Assembly (NCBI RefSeq): GCF_000504245.1
Contig: NZ_KI632509.1
Location: forward strand, 3,682,613 to 3,746,612
DNA: 64,000 nucleotides
Source: Haloechinothrix halophila YIM 93223
Lineage (GTDB): Bacteria; Actinomycetota; Actinomycetes; Mycobacteriales; Pseudonocardiaceae
Reading direction: 5' to 3'
Shown: positions 44,033-51,783 of the stretch, in pieces
Numbering within the stretch: the first letter of the stretch is position 1
Layout: the number at the start of each line of letters is the position of its first letter
Made by a program: the position numbers and the translations under genes
Notes under the pieces: generated by a model
What the model was told of the DNA's origin: nothing
Databases searched by the model: none
Seen by the model: only the letters and a program-made list of their open reading frames with translations

Positions 44033-44736
44033 GCGGCACCTCCGAGAATGACGTCGACCATGCTGTCGCGGATCTCGGCGGGCTCACCGGTGGCGACGAC
44101 GCGGCCGCCGGACATGACGGCGACGTAGTCGGCGACCCGCAGCGCGGTATCGGCGAACTGCTCGATGCACAGGATCGACACGCCGCTGGCCGCGATGCCA
44201 GCGACGGTCTCGTACAGCTCGTCGACGATGAGCGGGGCGAGGCCCATCGACAGTTCGTCGAGCAGGAGCAGCGCTGGATCGGATGCGAGCGCGCGGGACA
44301 TCGCCAGCATCTGCTGCTCCCCGCCGGAGAGGGTGCCGGCGAGCTGCGACCGGCGCTCGCGCAGCCGGGGAAAGTAGCTGAACGCCACGTCGATGACCGC
44401 GTCGGCGGCGACTCCCGCGTACGAGATCAGCCGCAGGTTCTCCTCGACGGTGAGGTTCGGAAACACCGCGCGGCCCTCGGGGATCGTGCAGAGACCGAGC
44501 CGGGCCAGCTCGTCCGCGCCCGCGTCCTGGACGTGCACCCCGGCGAGGTGCAGGTCTCCGCTGGTCGGGGTGTGCAGCCCGCTGATGCACTTGATCAGCG
44601 TGGACTTGCCAGCGCCGTTGGGGCCGAGCAGCGCGACGACGGCGCCCTTCGGCACGGCCAGGTCGACGCCGCGCAGCACCTCGATGCGCCCGTACGCGGC
44701 GTGCAGCCCGACGACCTCGAGCATCGGAACGACCAT
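44029..44736 (-). CDS. livF: LivF-type ABC transporter ATPase
   Basis: A 235-residue ATPase of the branched-chain-amino-acid (HAAT) family. Walker A GPNGAGKST, signature LSGGEQQMLAMSRAL and Walker B LLLLDELSMGLAP are clear. ATG 44736 has AGGTGG upstream and lies 1 bp before the livG stop codon region. In this context the importer probably carries a hydrophobic carboxylate or steroid-like compound rather than an amino acid. Confidence 0.9.
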   Translation of the reverse strand: MVVPMLEVVGLHAAYGRIEVLRGVDLAVPKGAVVALLGPNGAGKSTLIKCISGLHTPTSGDLHLAGVHVQDAGADELARLGLCTIPEGRAVFPNLTVEENLRLISYAGVAADAVIDVAFSYFPRLRERRSQLAGTLSGGEQQMLAMSRALASDPALLLLDELSMGLAPLIVDELYETVAGIAASGVSILCIEQFADTALRVADYVAVMSGGRVVATGEPAEIRDSMVDVILGGAA

Positions 44737-44737
44737 G

Positions 44738-45490
44738 TCACGCCACCTGCCCGGTGTCAGCCTGGCCCAGATACGCCCGCTGCACGGCCGGGTTGTCCCT
44801 GATGTGCGACGGCGTGCCCGACGCGATCACGCTGCCGAAGTCGAGCACGTGGATCTCGTCGCACACCGACATCACGAGGTCCATGTCGTGTTCGACCATG
44901 AGGATGCCCTTGCCCTCGGCGGCGAGATCGCGCAGCAGCCTGCCGAACGCCTCGGTCTCGCTCTCGTTCAGGCCGGACGACGGCTCGTCGAGCAGCAGCA
45001 GCGCCGGATCGGCGGCGAGGCAGCGCGCCAGTTCCAGCAGCCGCGCGATGCCGGTGGGGATGGCATCGGCCCGGTCAGCGGCATAGGCGCTCAAGCCAAC
45101 CCGGTCGAGCAGCGCGCCAACCTGGGCGGTCCGCGAACGGCGCCACGGTACGGCGATGCCGGTCAGGCCGCGGTGGATGTCGACGGCGGCGCGGACGTTG
45201 TCGGCGACGCTGAGCGACCCGAACGCCTCCAGCCGCTGGAAGGTGCGCCCCATACCGCGCCGGGCGCGGCGGTGCACCGAGATCGCCGTGACGTCGCGGC
45301 CGTCGAACCCGACCCGGCCGGTTGTCGGCCGCCGCAGCCCGCTGATGACGTCGAAACAGGTGGTCTTGCCCGCGCCGTTCGGTCCGATCAGCCCGGTGAC
45401 CCTGCCCTGCTCGGCGGCGAAGCTGGCGTGGTCGACCGCGGTCACCCCACCGAACCGGACGACGACGTCGTCGACCTCAAGAAGCGACAT
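44738..45490 (-). CDS. livG: LivG-type ABC transporter ATPase
   Basis: A 250-residue ATPase of the HAAT family. Walker A GPNGAGKTT, the LivG-specific RRGMGRTFQRLEAF, and Walker B LLLLDEPSSGLNE are present. It overlaps the fused permease gene by 14 bp and partners with LivF. Confidence 0.9.
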   Translation of the reverse strand: MSLLEVDDVVVRFGGVTAVDHASFAAEQGRVTGLIGPNGAGKTTCFDVISGLRRPTTGRVGFDGRDVTAISVHRRARRGMGRTFQRLEAFGSLSVADNVRAAVDIHRGLTGIAVPWRRSRTAQVGALLDRVGLSAYAADRADAIPTGIARLLELARCLAADPALLLLDEPSSGLNESETEAFGRLLRDLAAEGKGILMVEHDMDLVMSVCDEIHVLDFGSVIASGTPSHIRDNPAVQRAYLGQADTGQVA

Positions 45491-47393
45491 GCGCCGGCAC
45501 CTCCTCGGTCACCTCGTCCGGCTCCGGAACGTCGGCCGTCCGGCGTGCCGCAGGAAGCCGGGGGCGCAGCGTGCGGCCGAGGGTGAACAGCCGGTTGGCG
45601 AGACCGTTGGGGTCGCGGCCCAGCGCGACCGCACCGAATCCGACCACCGCGAAGATCAGCCCGGCGAACGCTGGGTTGCTGCTCTGCAGCACAGGAAGCA
45701 GCGTGAGCCCGACGCCGCCGAGCACCGCGCCGGTCACCGACGTCACGCCGAACACGACCGCGAGCAGCAGCAACGGCAGGCTGCTCAGCACCTGGAAGTC
45801 GGACGCGCCGATGGTGCCGCGCATCCCGGCGAACAGCCCACCGGCGAACCCCGCCATCCCCGCGGACAGCGCGAACAGCCCCACCCGGAACCACCGGGTG
45901 TCGAGACCGAGCGTCCCGCAGGCAGCCGGGCTGTCCCGCATCGCGATCAGCAGCCTGCCCAGCGCGCCGCGCCGCAGCGCGAGCAGCACCAGCGCCATCA
46001 GCACCAGGAAGACCGTCATGATCAGGACGTAGCCGCCGAGTGAGGAGAACGACGTGCCGAGGATCGACAGCCGTTCGGCCTGGAGCGAGTTGTTGGTGCC
46101 GAACGCGAACTCGGCTTGGAAGATCATCTTGTCCATGAGCAGCCCGAACGCCAGCGTCGACAGGGCGAGATAGAGCCCGGTCAGCCGGAGCACCGGCACG
46201 GCGACGATGGCACCGACCGCTGCGGCGACCAGCGCGGCCACCACAAGGCCGGACAGCGTCGGCTCGCCGAGCTTGGCGTAGACGAGCGCACCGACACCGG
46301 CGAAGGTGAACTGCGCCAGCGACACGTGCCCGCCGTAGCCGGTGAGCAGCACCAGCGACAGCATGACCATGGCGTAGGTCGCGGCCGTGCCCACGAGCAG
46401 CAGGGCGTCGTCGGGTAGCGACGTCGCCAGCAGCGCGACCAGCGTGAGCAACCCGGCACCCGCGCCGAGTTGTTTGGCCCGCGACGGCAACGGGGCCGAC
46501 ACCACGCCCTTGACCTGCCCGATCCGCAGCTGCGCCTGCGGCGTCAGCACGATCACCGCGAACAGGAACAGCGCGGGCATCGCCGACCGGATTCCCGACA
46601 GCAGACCGTCCGACGGGAGATAGGCCACGGCGAACGACTGCAGGATGCCCAGCCCCATCGCACCCGCGAGGGTGAGTGGCAGGCTCCGCAGCCTGCCCAG
46701 CATCGCGGCCGCATAGGCGTTGATCACCAGCAACGTCAGGTCGTAATAGGACAGCCCGATCACCGGGGTCAGCAGGATGCCGCCGAGCGCGGCCAGCGAG
46801 GTGCCGATGGCCCAGGCCATGCCCGCCACTCGGTCGGGCTTGCCGCCGAACAGCCGCAGCAGCTCCGGGTTGTCGACCGAGGCGCGCATGGCTGTGCCGA
46901 TTTGGGTCTTGGTCAGCAGCAGATACAGCAGCAGCGCGACCACACCAGCGAGCAGCACGGTGATCAGCTGGTGCGCTGTGACATACGTGCTGGCGACCTG
47001 GAAGCCACTGCCGTTGAAGAACGGAGGCAACACCCGGGTGGCGGGCGGCCAGACCTGCGTGGCGAGTCCGATACAGCCGACGAGCAGGCCGACCGTCACG
47101 ACCAACGCGACGCTGACCGGCCCGTCGCCGAGCCCGCGCGTGACGAACCGCTGGATCGCCCACCCCGTCGCCGGGGCCACGACGCCAAGCACCAGCACCA
47201 GCGCCAGCCACACCGGCATGCCCTGCCGCTGGCTGAAGTCCCAGAAGACGAACGACATGACCATGCCGAGCGCGCCGTGCGCGATGTTGAACACCCGGGT
47301 CGTCGTGTAGGTCAGCACCAGCCCGCTCGCCGCGATGGCGTAGGCCGCCCCGGTGAACAGCCCGAGGATCGTGAACGAGACGACGCTGCCCAT
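45477..47393 (-). CDS. Fused LivH-LivM ABC importer permease
   Basis: A 638-residue permease joining two domains that are usually separate. Residues 1-290 are LivH-like (FTILGLFTGAAYAIAASGLVLTYTTTRVFNIAHGALGMV), 310-600 are LivM-like (GYGGHVSLAQFTFAGVGALVYAKL). ATG 47393 is preceded by GGGAGC. First gene of a five-gene coupled operon and divergent from the binding-protein gene, sharing the operator at 47490. Confidence 0.9.
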   Translation of the reverse strand: MGSVVSFTILGLFTGAAYAIAASGLVLTYTTTRVFNIAHGALGMVMSFVFWDFSQRQGMPVWLALVLVLGVVAPATGWAIQRFVTRGLGDGPVSVALVVTVGLLVGCIGLATQVWPPATRVLPPFFNGSGFQVASTYVTAHQLITVLLAGVVALLLYLLLTKTQIGTAMRASVDNPELLRLFGGKPDRVAGMAWAIGTSLAALGGILLTPVIGLSYYDLTLLVINAYAAAMLGRLRSLPLTLAGAMGLGILQSFAVAYLPSDGLLSGIRSAMPALFLFAVIVLTPQAQLRIGQVKGVVSAPLPSRAKQLGAGAGLLTLVALLATSLPDDALLLVGTAATYAMVMLSLVLLTGYGGHVSLAQFTFAGVGALVYAKLGEPTLSGLVVAALVAAAVGAIVAVPVLRLTGLYLALSTLAFGLLMDKMIFQAEFAFGTNNSLQAERLSILGTSFSSLGGYVLIMTVFLVLMALVLLALRRGALGRLLIAMRDSPAACGTLGLDTRWFRVGLFALSAGMAGFAGGLFAGMRGTIGASDFQVLSSLPLLLLAVVFGVTSVTGAVLGGVGLTLLPVLQSSNPAFAGLIFAVVGFGAVALGRDPNGLANRLFTLGRTLRPRLPAARRTADVPEPDEVTEEVPAHVAS

Positions 47394-47489
47394 GGTCAGC
47401 TCCCGCTATCCGCGCCACTGCGGACCGAGGCTGACCACTTCGGCGAACCCGTCATCTGCGCCCCATCTCCATCGGATCGCTGGCAAACC

Positions 47490-47503
47490 TGGACAGGTGT
47501 CTG
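47490..47503. promoter_or_regulatory. TetR-type operator, importer/binding-protein promoter (copy 2 of shared motif)
   Basis: TGGACAGGTGTCTG matches TRGACACRTGTCYA at 12 of 14 positions. It lies between the divergent permease (start 47393) and binding-protein (start 47593) genes, about 90-100 bp from each, and could control both. Confidence 0.6.
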
Positions 47504-47592
47504 ATCATATGGCTAGATTATCGTCGTGTCGAGTATCACAGTGGAAGTTTCGGTGAAAGCGCAGGACATGTCCCCGACCTGAGGAGTTCCCG

Positions 47593-49092
47593 TTGCCCTC
47601 CCCCACGCGCCCCTCGCGCCGGTTCGCCTTCTCACGGCGCCGGCTGACGGCAGCCATCGGTGGCGTCGTACTCCTGCTGTCCTCCGCGGCGTGCGGCTCC
47701 CAACTCGATCCGGAGACCGTCGCCCGCGCGAACGGCACCGTCCTCAATGGCCAGCAAGAAACACCCGGCGACCAGACGACCTCCGGCGGGGGCGGCGCGG
47801 GTGACCCCGGCGCTAGCACCGGAGCCGCTAACGACGAGGCCAGCGCCAGCGAGGGTGGCACCGGCGGGAACAACGCCGCGCCCGCCGACCGCGACCTCGC
47901 CGGGTCGGGAAAGAACTCCGCGACCGGCTCGGCGAAGCAGGGCAACTGCGACGGGTTCACCAACCAGACCGGGATCACCGACGACAAGATCGTGCTCGCC
48001 AATGTCGCCGACATCTCCGGGCCGATTCCCGGGTTGTTCGAGTCGGCGCAGCAGTCGGCACGGGCCTATGCGGCGTACTTCAACGCCAGCAATCCGAAGG
48101 GCCTCTGCGGGCGCAAGCTCGAGGTGCTGACGATGGACGGCCGGACGGAGACAGCGGGCGACCAGCAGGCCTACACCCGCGCCTGCGACGAAGCTTTCGC
48201 CGCGGTCGGGTCCATGGTGGGCGACGACTCCGGTGGCGCGAAGGCCGCGCAGTCCTGCGGGCTGCCGGACATGCGTTCGCTGACGACGTCACCGGCGCGG
48301 CGGGCGTGTGAGACGTGCTTCAGCGCCTACTCGATCTCTCCCAACCTGGTCCCCAGCGCGATCCCGAAGTACATCAAGAAGAAGGAACCCGGCGCCAGCG
48401 ATCACGTGGCAGTGCTCTACGTGAACGTGAACTCGGCCGAGGTCAACGCTCGCTCCTACAAGGCCGCCTACGAGAAGAGCGGGCTCACCGTCGACTACCT
48501 CCAGGGCATCGACCCATCGGAGTTCAACTACGCGCCGTACGTCCAGCAGATGAAAGACAAGGGCATCAGGATGGTGCAGTACTTCGGCCCGCACCAGTAC
48601 ACGGTGCGACTGCAACAGGCTATGCGCCAGCAGGACTACCAACCCGACATCTTCCTGCAGGATCCCACCATCTACACCGACAAGTACGTCGAGCAGGCGG
48701 GCGACGACGGCAACGGATCCATTGTGTACACAACGAACGACCTGTTCAGCAACCTGGGCAACAAGGAGATGAAGCTGTACCGGGCCTGGCTGAACCAGAT
48801 CGCCCCTGATGCGGAACCGGACTACTTCGGGCTGTACGCATGGTCGGCGACCCGGTTGTTCGTGGAGAAGGCGGTCGCCCTCGGCGGCAAGCTGACCCGG
48901 AAATCGATGGTGCGCGCACTGTCCGGGGTCGAGGACTGGACCAGCAACGGGTTGCACACCGGTATGGCCGTCGGGCCCAAGACCACGCCGCCATGCGTGG
49001 CGTTCATCCAGCTGAACAACCGGAAGTGGCGCAAGATCTCCCCCGGCGACTACCTCTGCGGCCCGCTGATCAACACCGGCGTCGGCGGCTGA
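47593..49092 (+). CDS. ABC importer substrate-binding lipoprotein (Peripla_BP_6)
   Basis: A 499-residue LivK-like binding lipoprotein. The N-terminus is a basic signal peptide with lipobox SSAACGS; a Gly/Ala/Thr-rich linker (about 40-115) precedes the two-lobed type-I periplasmic domain (GITDDKIVLANVADISGPIPGLFESAQQSARAYAAYFNASN). TTG 47593 is preceded by GAGGAG at good distance. It is divergent from the importer operon, and supplies its specificity. It has a distant relative in the low-GC region at 61588. Confidence 0.88.
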   Translation: MPSPTRPSRRFAFSRRRLTAAIGGVVLLLSSAACGSQLDPETVARANGTVLNGQQETPGDQTTSGGGGAGDPGASTGAANDEASASEGGTGGNNAAPADRDLAGSGKNSATGSAKQGNCDGFTNQTGITDDKIVLANVADISGPIPGLFESAQQSARAYAAYFNASNPKGLCGRKLEVLTMDGRTETAGDQQAYTRACDEAFAAVGSMVGDDSGGAKAAQSCGLPDMRSLTTSPARRACETCFSAYSISPNLVPSAIPKYIKKKEPGASDHVAVLYVNVNSAEVNARSYKAAYEKSGLTVDYLQGIDPSEFNYAPYVQQMKDKGIRMVQYFGPHQYTVRLQQAMRQQDYQPDIFLQDPTIYTDKYVEQAGDDGNGSIVYTTNDLFSNLGNKEMKLYRAWLNQIAPDAEPDYFGLYAWSATRLFVEKAVALGGKLTRKSMVRALSGVEDWTSNGLHTGMAVGPKTTPPCVAFIQLNNRKWRKISPGDYLCGPLINTGVGG

Positions 49093-49143
49093 CCCCGGCG
49101 CCGTGTCCCCAGCGGCAGCGTGATCCGTGCTGGCCACCGCACG

Positions 49144-49174
49144 TTGGGGCCTGCGCTTCAAGCGCAGGCCCCAA
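49144..49174. terminator. Very strong stem-loop terminator
   Basis: A perfect 15-bp inverted repeat (49144-49158 and 49160-49174) with a one-base centre, so the top of the stem forms the loop. It lies 52 bp after the binding-protein stop codon and 45 bp from the end of the convergent gene, serving both. Confidence 0.8.
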
Positions 49175-49218
49175 CATCCAGAAACGTGATTACCACGGGC
49201 AGCTTCTCCTCGTGCCAG

Positions 49219-49671
49219 TCACGGACGCGTGCGACTGTGCCGGGACCGACGGATGACCTCGAGGACGGCCACCGCGGCCGTGCCTGCCAGCACGTGCATC
49301 AGCCCGAGCGAGACGATGGTCGCGGTGTCGGTCTCGGCCATAGCCGGACCCGCGATGGTGAGCAGTGCCAGCACGGCCGCTACGGCCTGCGCCACCCGCA
49401 GAACCGGCTGCCACCATCGCGCCACCAGAACCGCGAGTGCGGTACCGATCGCCAATGGAGCCGCCGCGGAGATCACGACATCGACCGGGCCGATCTGCTG
49501 GGGACTACCATTGTCGATGAGCAGGAACGACGCCCCTGCCACCGTGCCGACGAAATACACGACGAGGTTGGCCACGACCGACACGATCACGCCAGCCGCG
49601 ATCGCCTGCCACCAGGTAATGCGCTCACTCGCGAGAGGGGACTGAGTTGACGTTGTCGCTGTATTAACCAT
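49219..49671 (-). CDS. DUF6069-like four-helix membrane protein
   Basis: A 150-residue protein with four hydrophobic segments (about 20-45, 60-80, 85-105, 110-135), resembling DUF6069 proteins, whose function is unknown. ATG 49671 and ATG 49686 are both possible; neither has a strong ribosome site. An imperfect MerR-type dyad lies at 49686-49705. Confidence 0.68.
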   Translation of the reverse strand: MVNTATTSTQSPLASERITWWQAIAAGVIVSVVANLVVYFVGTVAGASFLLIDNGSPQQIGPVDVVISAAAPLAIGTALAVLVARWWQPVLRVAQAVAAVLALLTIAGPAMAETDTATIVSLGLMHVLAGTAAVAVLEVIRRSRHSRTRP

Positions 49672-49868
49672 GAGCACAGCATTCAACTTCGAGTAAGGTC
49701 GAGGTCAATGTGACGGTCGCGCAGATCACATGCATCGCCCGAGCACCACTCGATCAGGATGCTAGGCACCCGGTAGTACCTGACGGCTGCCGGATATACC
49801 GGCCCTGGCGGGCGTGCTTGCCGGAGAACCAAGCGGCTCCACGTGGCGCGCTCACGACGTCTGTAGTA

Positions 49869-49888
49869 GTGTCTAGACACATGTCTAG
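49869..49888. promoter_or_regulatory. TetR autoregulatory operator at start codon (copy 3 of shared motif)
   Basis: GTGTCTAGACAC (49869-49880) is a 12-bp palindrome overlapping CTAGACA-CA-TGTCTAG (49873-49888). The second contains TAGACACATGTCTA, which fits TRGACACRTGTCYA exactly. It straddles the ATG of the TetR gene, so bound repressor would block initiation. Confidence 0.72.
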
Positions 49889-50462
49889 TGACCTTGCCGT
49901 CGAGCCGACCCGGCGGCGACTCAGCAAGCGGCAAGCGGATACCGTGCGGCGACTGACCGAAGCCGCGATCGAGGAGCTCCGCGACGTCGGCTACACCGGC
50001 TTGACCATGCGCAATGTGGCGACCCGGAGCGGCGTCGCCGCCGCGACCGCCTACACCTATTTCTCGTCGAAGAACCACCTGATCACCGAGGTGTTCTGGC
50101 GCCAGCTGCGGGAGCTGCCCCAAGTCCCCGCCGATCAAGGGCTCGTGGTGGAGCGCGTCGTCAAGGTACTGCGCGACATCGCACTGCTGGTCGCGGGCGA
50201 ACCGGAGGTGGCAGCTGCCTGCACCGCGGCGCTGCTCGGCGACGACCCGGACGTCGCGCACCTGCGGGAACGCATCGGCGCCGAGTGGCACCGGCGCCTC
50301 GACGCCGCGCTCGGCGACGCGTCCGACCCGGACGTGCTCAACGCGCTGGAGATCGCCCTCGGTGGCGCCTTGATCCATGCCGGGCTTGGCTACTGCTCCT
50401 ACGAGCGGATGGCCGATCTGCTGGAGTCCTCGGCACGGCTGATCCTGGGTGGCAGGGCCTGA
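49881..50462 (+). CDS. TetR-family regulator, predicted controller of the cyp51/importer regulon
   Basis: A 193-residue TetR regulator. Helix-turn-helix: TMRNVATRSGVAAATAYTYFSSKNHLITEVF. ATG 49881 has no ribosome site and is embedded in the operator, so the mRNA may be leaderless. It is a paralogue of the TetR at 32126. Its own promoter motif recurs at the cyp51 promoter and between the importer and binding-protein genes, which makes it the best candidate for regulon control. Confidence 0.9.
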   Translation: MSSDLAVEPTRRRLSKRQADTVRRLTEAAIEELRDVGYTGLTMRNVATRSGVAAATAYTYFSSKNHLITEVFWRQLRELPQVPADQGLVVERVVKVLRDIALLVAGEPEVAAACTAALLGDDPDVAHLRERIGAEWHRRLDAALGDASDPDVLNALEIALGGALIHAGLGYCSYERMADLLESSARLILGGRA

Positions 50463-50523
50463 ACGACGAACACGGCGTCTCGAGGGTGGGACACGGTGTC
50501 ACGAACGCGGGACACGACGCAGC
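50461..50523. repeat. Family A 21-bp-period repeat array (locus 4)
   Basis: Three units at 50461, 50482 and 50503, exactly 21 bp apart, with cores GAACGACGAACACGGCGTC, GAGGGTGGGACACGGTGTC and GAACGCGGGACACGACGC. The first unit begins inside the TGA stop codon of the TetR gene; the last ends 7 bp before the convergent gene's stop. Confidence 0.75.
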
Positions 50524-50530
50524 GTTCTCG

Positions 50531-51538
50531 TCACCCCGTGCCCGCGGCCTCCCGCACGGCGTAGTTCCTGCCGCGTTCCGCGCGGATCCACAGTGGATCG
50601 TCGACGTCGACGCCCTGCCGTTGCAGCTCTCGTTTGAGTACCTTGTTCGTCGCGGTACTCGGTAGTTCCGCCGCGATGCGCACGTAGCGGGGCCACGCCT
50701 TCGGCGACAGGTCGGGTTGCGCGGCCAGGAACTCCGTCAGCTCGCCCTGCGTCAGCTCGGCACCGCTGACCAGCACGATCGCGGCCATCAGCTGATCGCC
50801 CACGTCGACATCCGGCACGCCGTAGACCGCGACCTGGCTGATCGCGGGATGCCGCAGCAGGATCTGCTCGATCGGCGCCGCCGCGAGGTTCTCACCGTCC
50901 ACCCGAAGCCAATCACCCGCACGGCCCGCCAGGTACACGAAACCGTCCGCGTCGCGGTACGCGAGATCACCCGACCAGTACATGCCACCGTCGAGCCGCT
51001 CAGCGGTGGCGTCCTCGTCGTTGTAGTAGCCACTGAACATCCCCGCACCCTGAGTGTTGACCAACTCGCCGACCGCCTCGTCGAGGTTGGTCACCGCGCC
51101 GTGCTCATCGAACACCGCCCGCGGGCACTCGGTGCGGGTCTCCCGGTCGTAAACGGCCACACCCTCCCACGGCTGCCCGATCGAACCGGGCGGCGTGTCC
51201 TCGGTGCGACTGATGATGACCGCGTTCTCGGTCGATCCGAACCCGTCGTACACCTCACAGCCAAACCGGCGGCCGAACTCCACGATGTCGCGATCGGACG
51301 CCTCGTTACCGAACGCGATCCGCAGCGGATTGTCCGCATCATCCGGCTTTTCCGGCGTAGCGAGCACATACGCCAGCGGCTTGCCCACATAGTTCATATA
51401 CGTCGCGCCGTACCGGCGGACGTCGTCGAGGAAACCGGTAGCGCTGAACCTGCGCGCCAACGCCAGCGTCGCCCCAGAGGCGACAGCGGGCCCAAACCCA
51501 GCAACAACCGCATTCGAGTAGAACAGCGGCATCGACAC
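50531..51538 (-). pseudogene. Acyl-CoA synthetase (FadD17-like), 5'-truncated
   Basis: The C-terminal 335 residues of an AMP-forming acyl-CoA synthetase. Present are PLFYSNAVVAGFGPAVASGATLALARRFSATGFLDDVRRYGATYMNYVG, YDGFGSTE, MYWSGDLAYRDADGF and the hinge region to PSTATNKVLKRELQ. The N-terminal third with the AMP-binding P-loop is missing: reading upstream of GTG 51538 meets a stop after three codons. It cannot adenylate a substrate. The break at about 51,540 coincides with the start of the accessory region, so a deletion or insertion cut it. It may once have activated the cluster's acid substrate. Confidence 0.82.
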
Positions 51539-51539
51539 A

Positions 51540-51783
51540 AGAACCCGTCAGTTTGACATTGGCTCACAACGTCGACTCACGGCTGGATCGTTACTGTCAT
51601 TTGGCACGAGCGCTCGTGAGCGTTTCACCTCGACCACGCAGGTCGAATCGATCAGTAGGCGGCGGGCAGCGCAACACTCGGCTCAACGCGGCTCCTGTCG
51701 CTGTCGCTGCGCGCCATTTCATCCTCGAACAACGAGGAGGTGGTGATCCATAGCGCTGCTGTCCATGGCAGGAAGGGGACCAC
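51540..51783. other. Junction stretch with a 14-bp palindrome
   Basis: No gene seen in these 244 bp between the truncated synthetase and the chimera. CACGAGCGCTCGTG at 51605-51618 is a perfect palindrome and a possible operator from the lost flanking sequence. Confidence 0.35.

Noticed and set aside
45442..47418. 658-residue frame overlapping the fused permease on the same strand
   Set aside because: It is Arg/Ala-rich and without membrane segments, whereas 45477-47393 reads a clean LivH-LivM permease with ribosome site.
50482..50502. Additional TetR operator in the family A array (GACACGGTGTC)
   Set aside because: Its half-sites are separated by one base more than in TRGACACRTGTCYA, and similar near-palindromes occur in all family A units; likely chance overlap.
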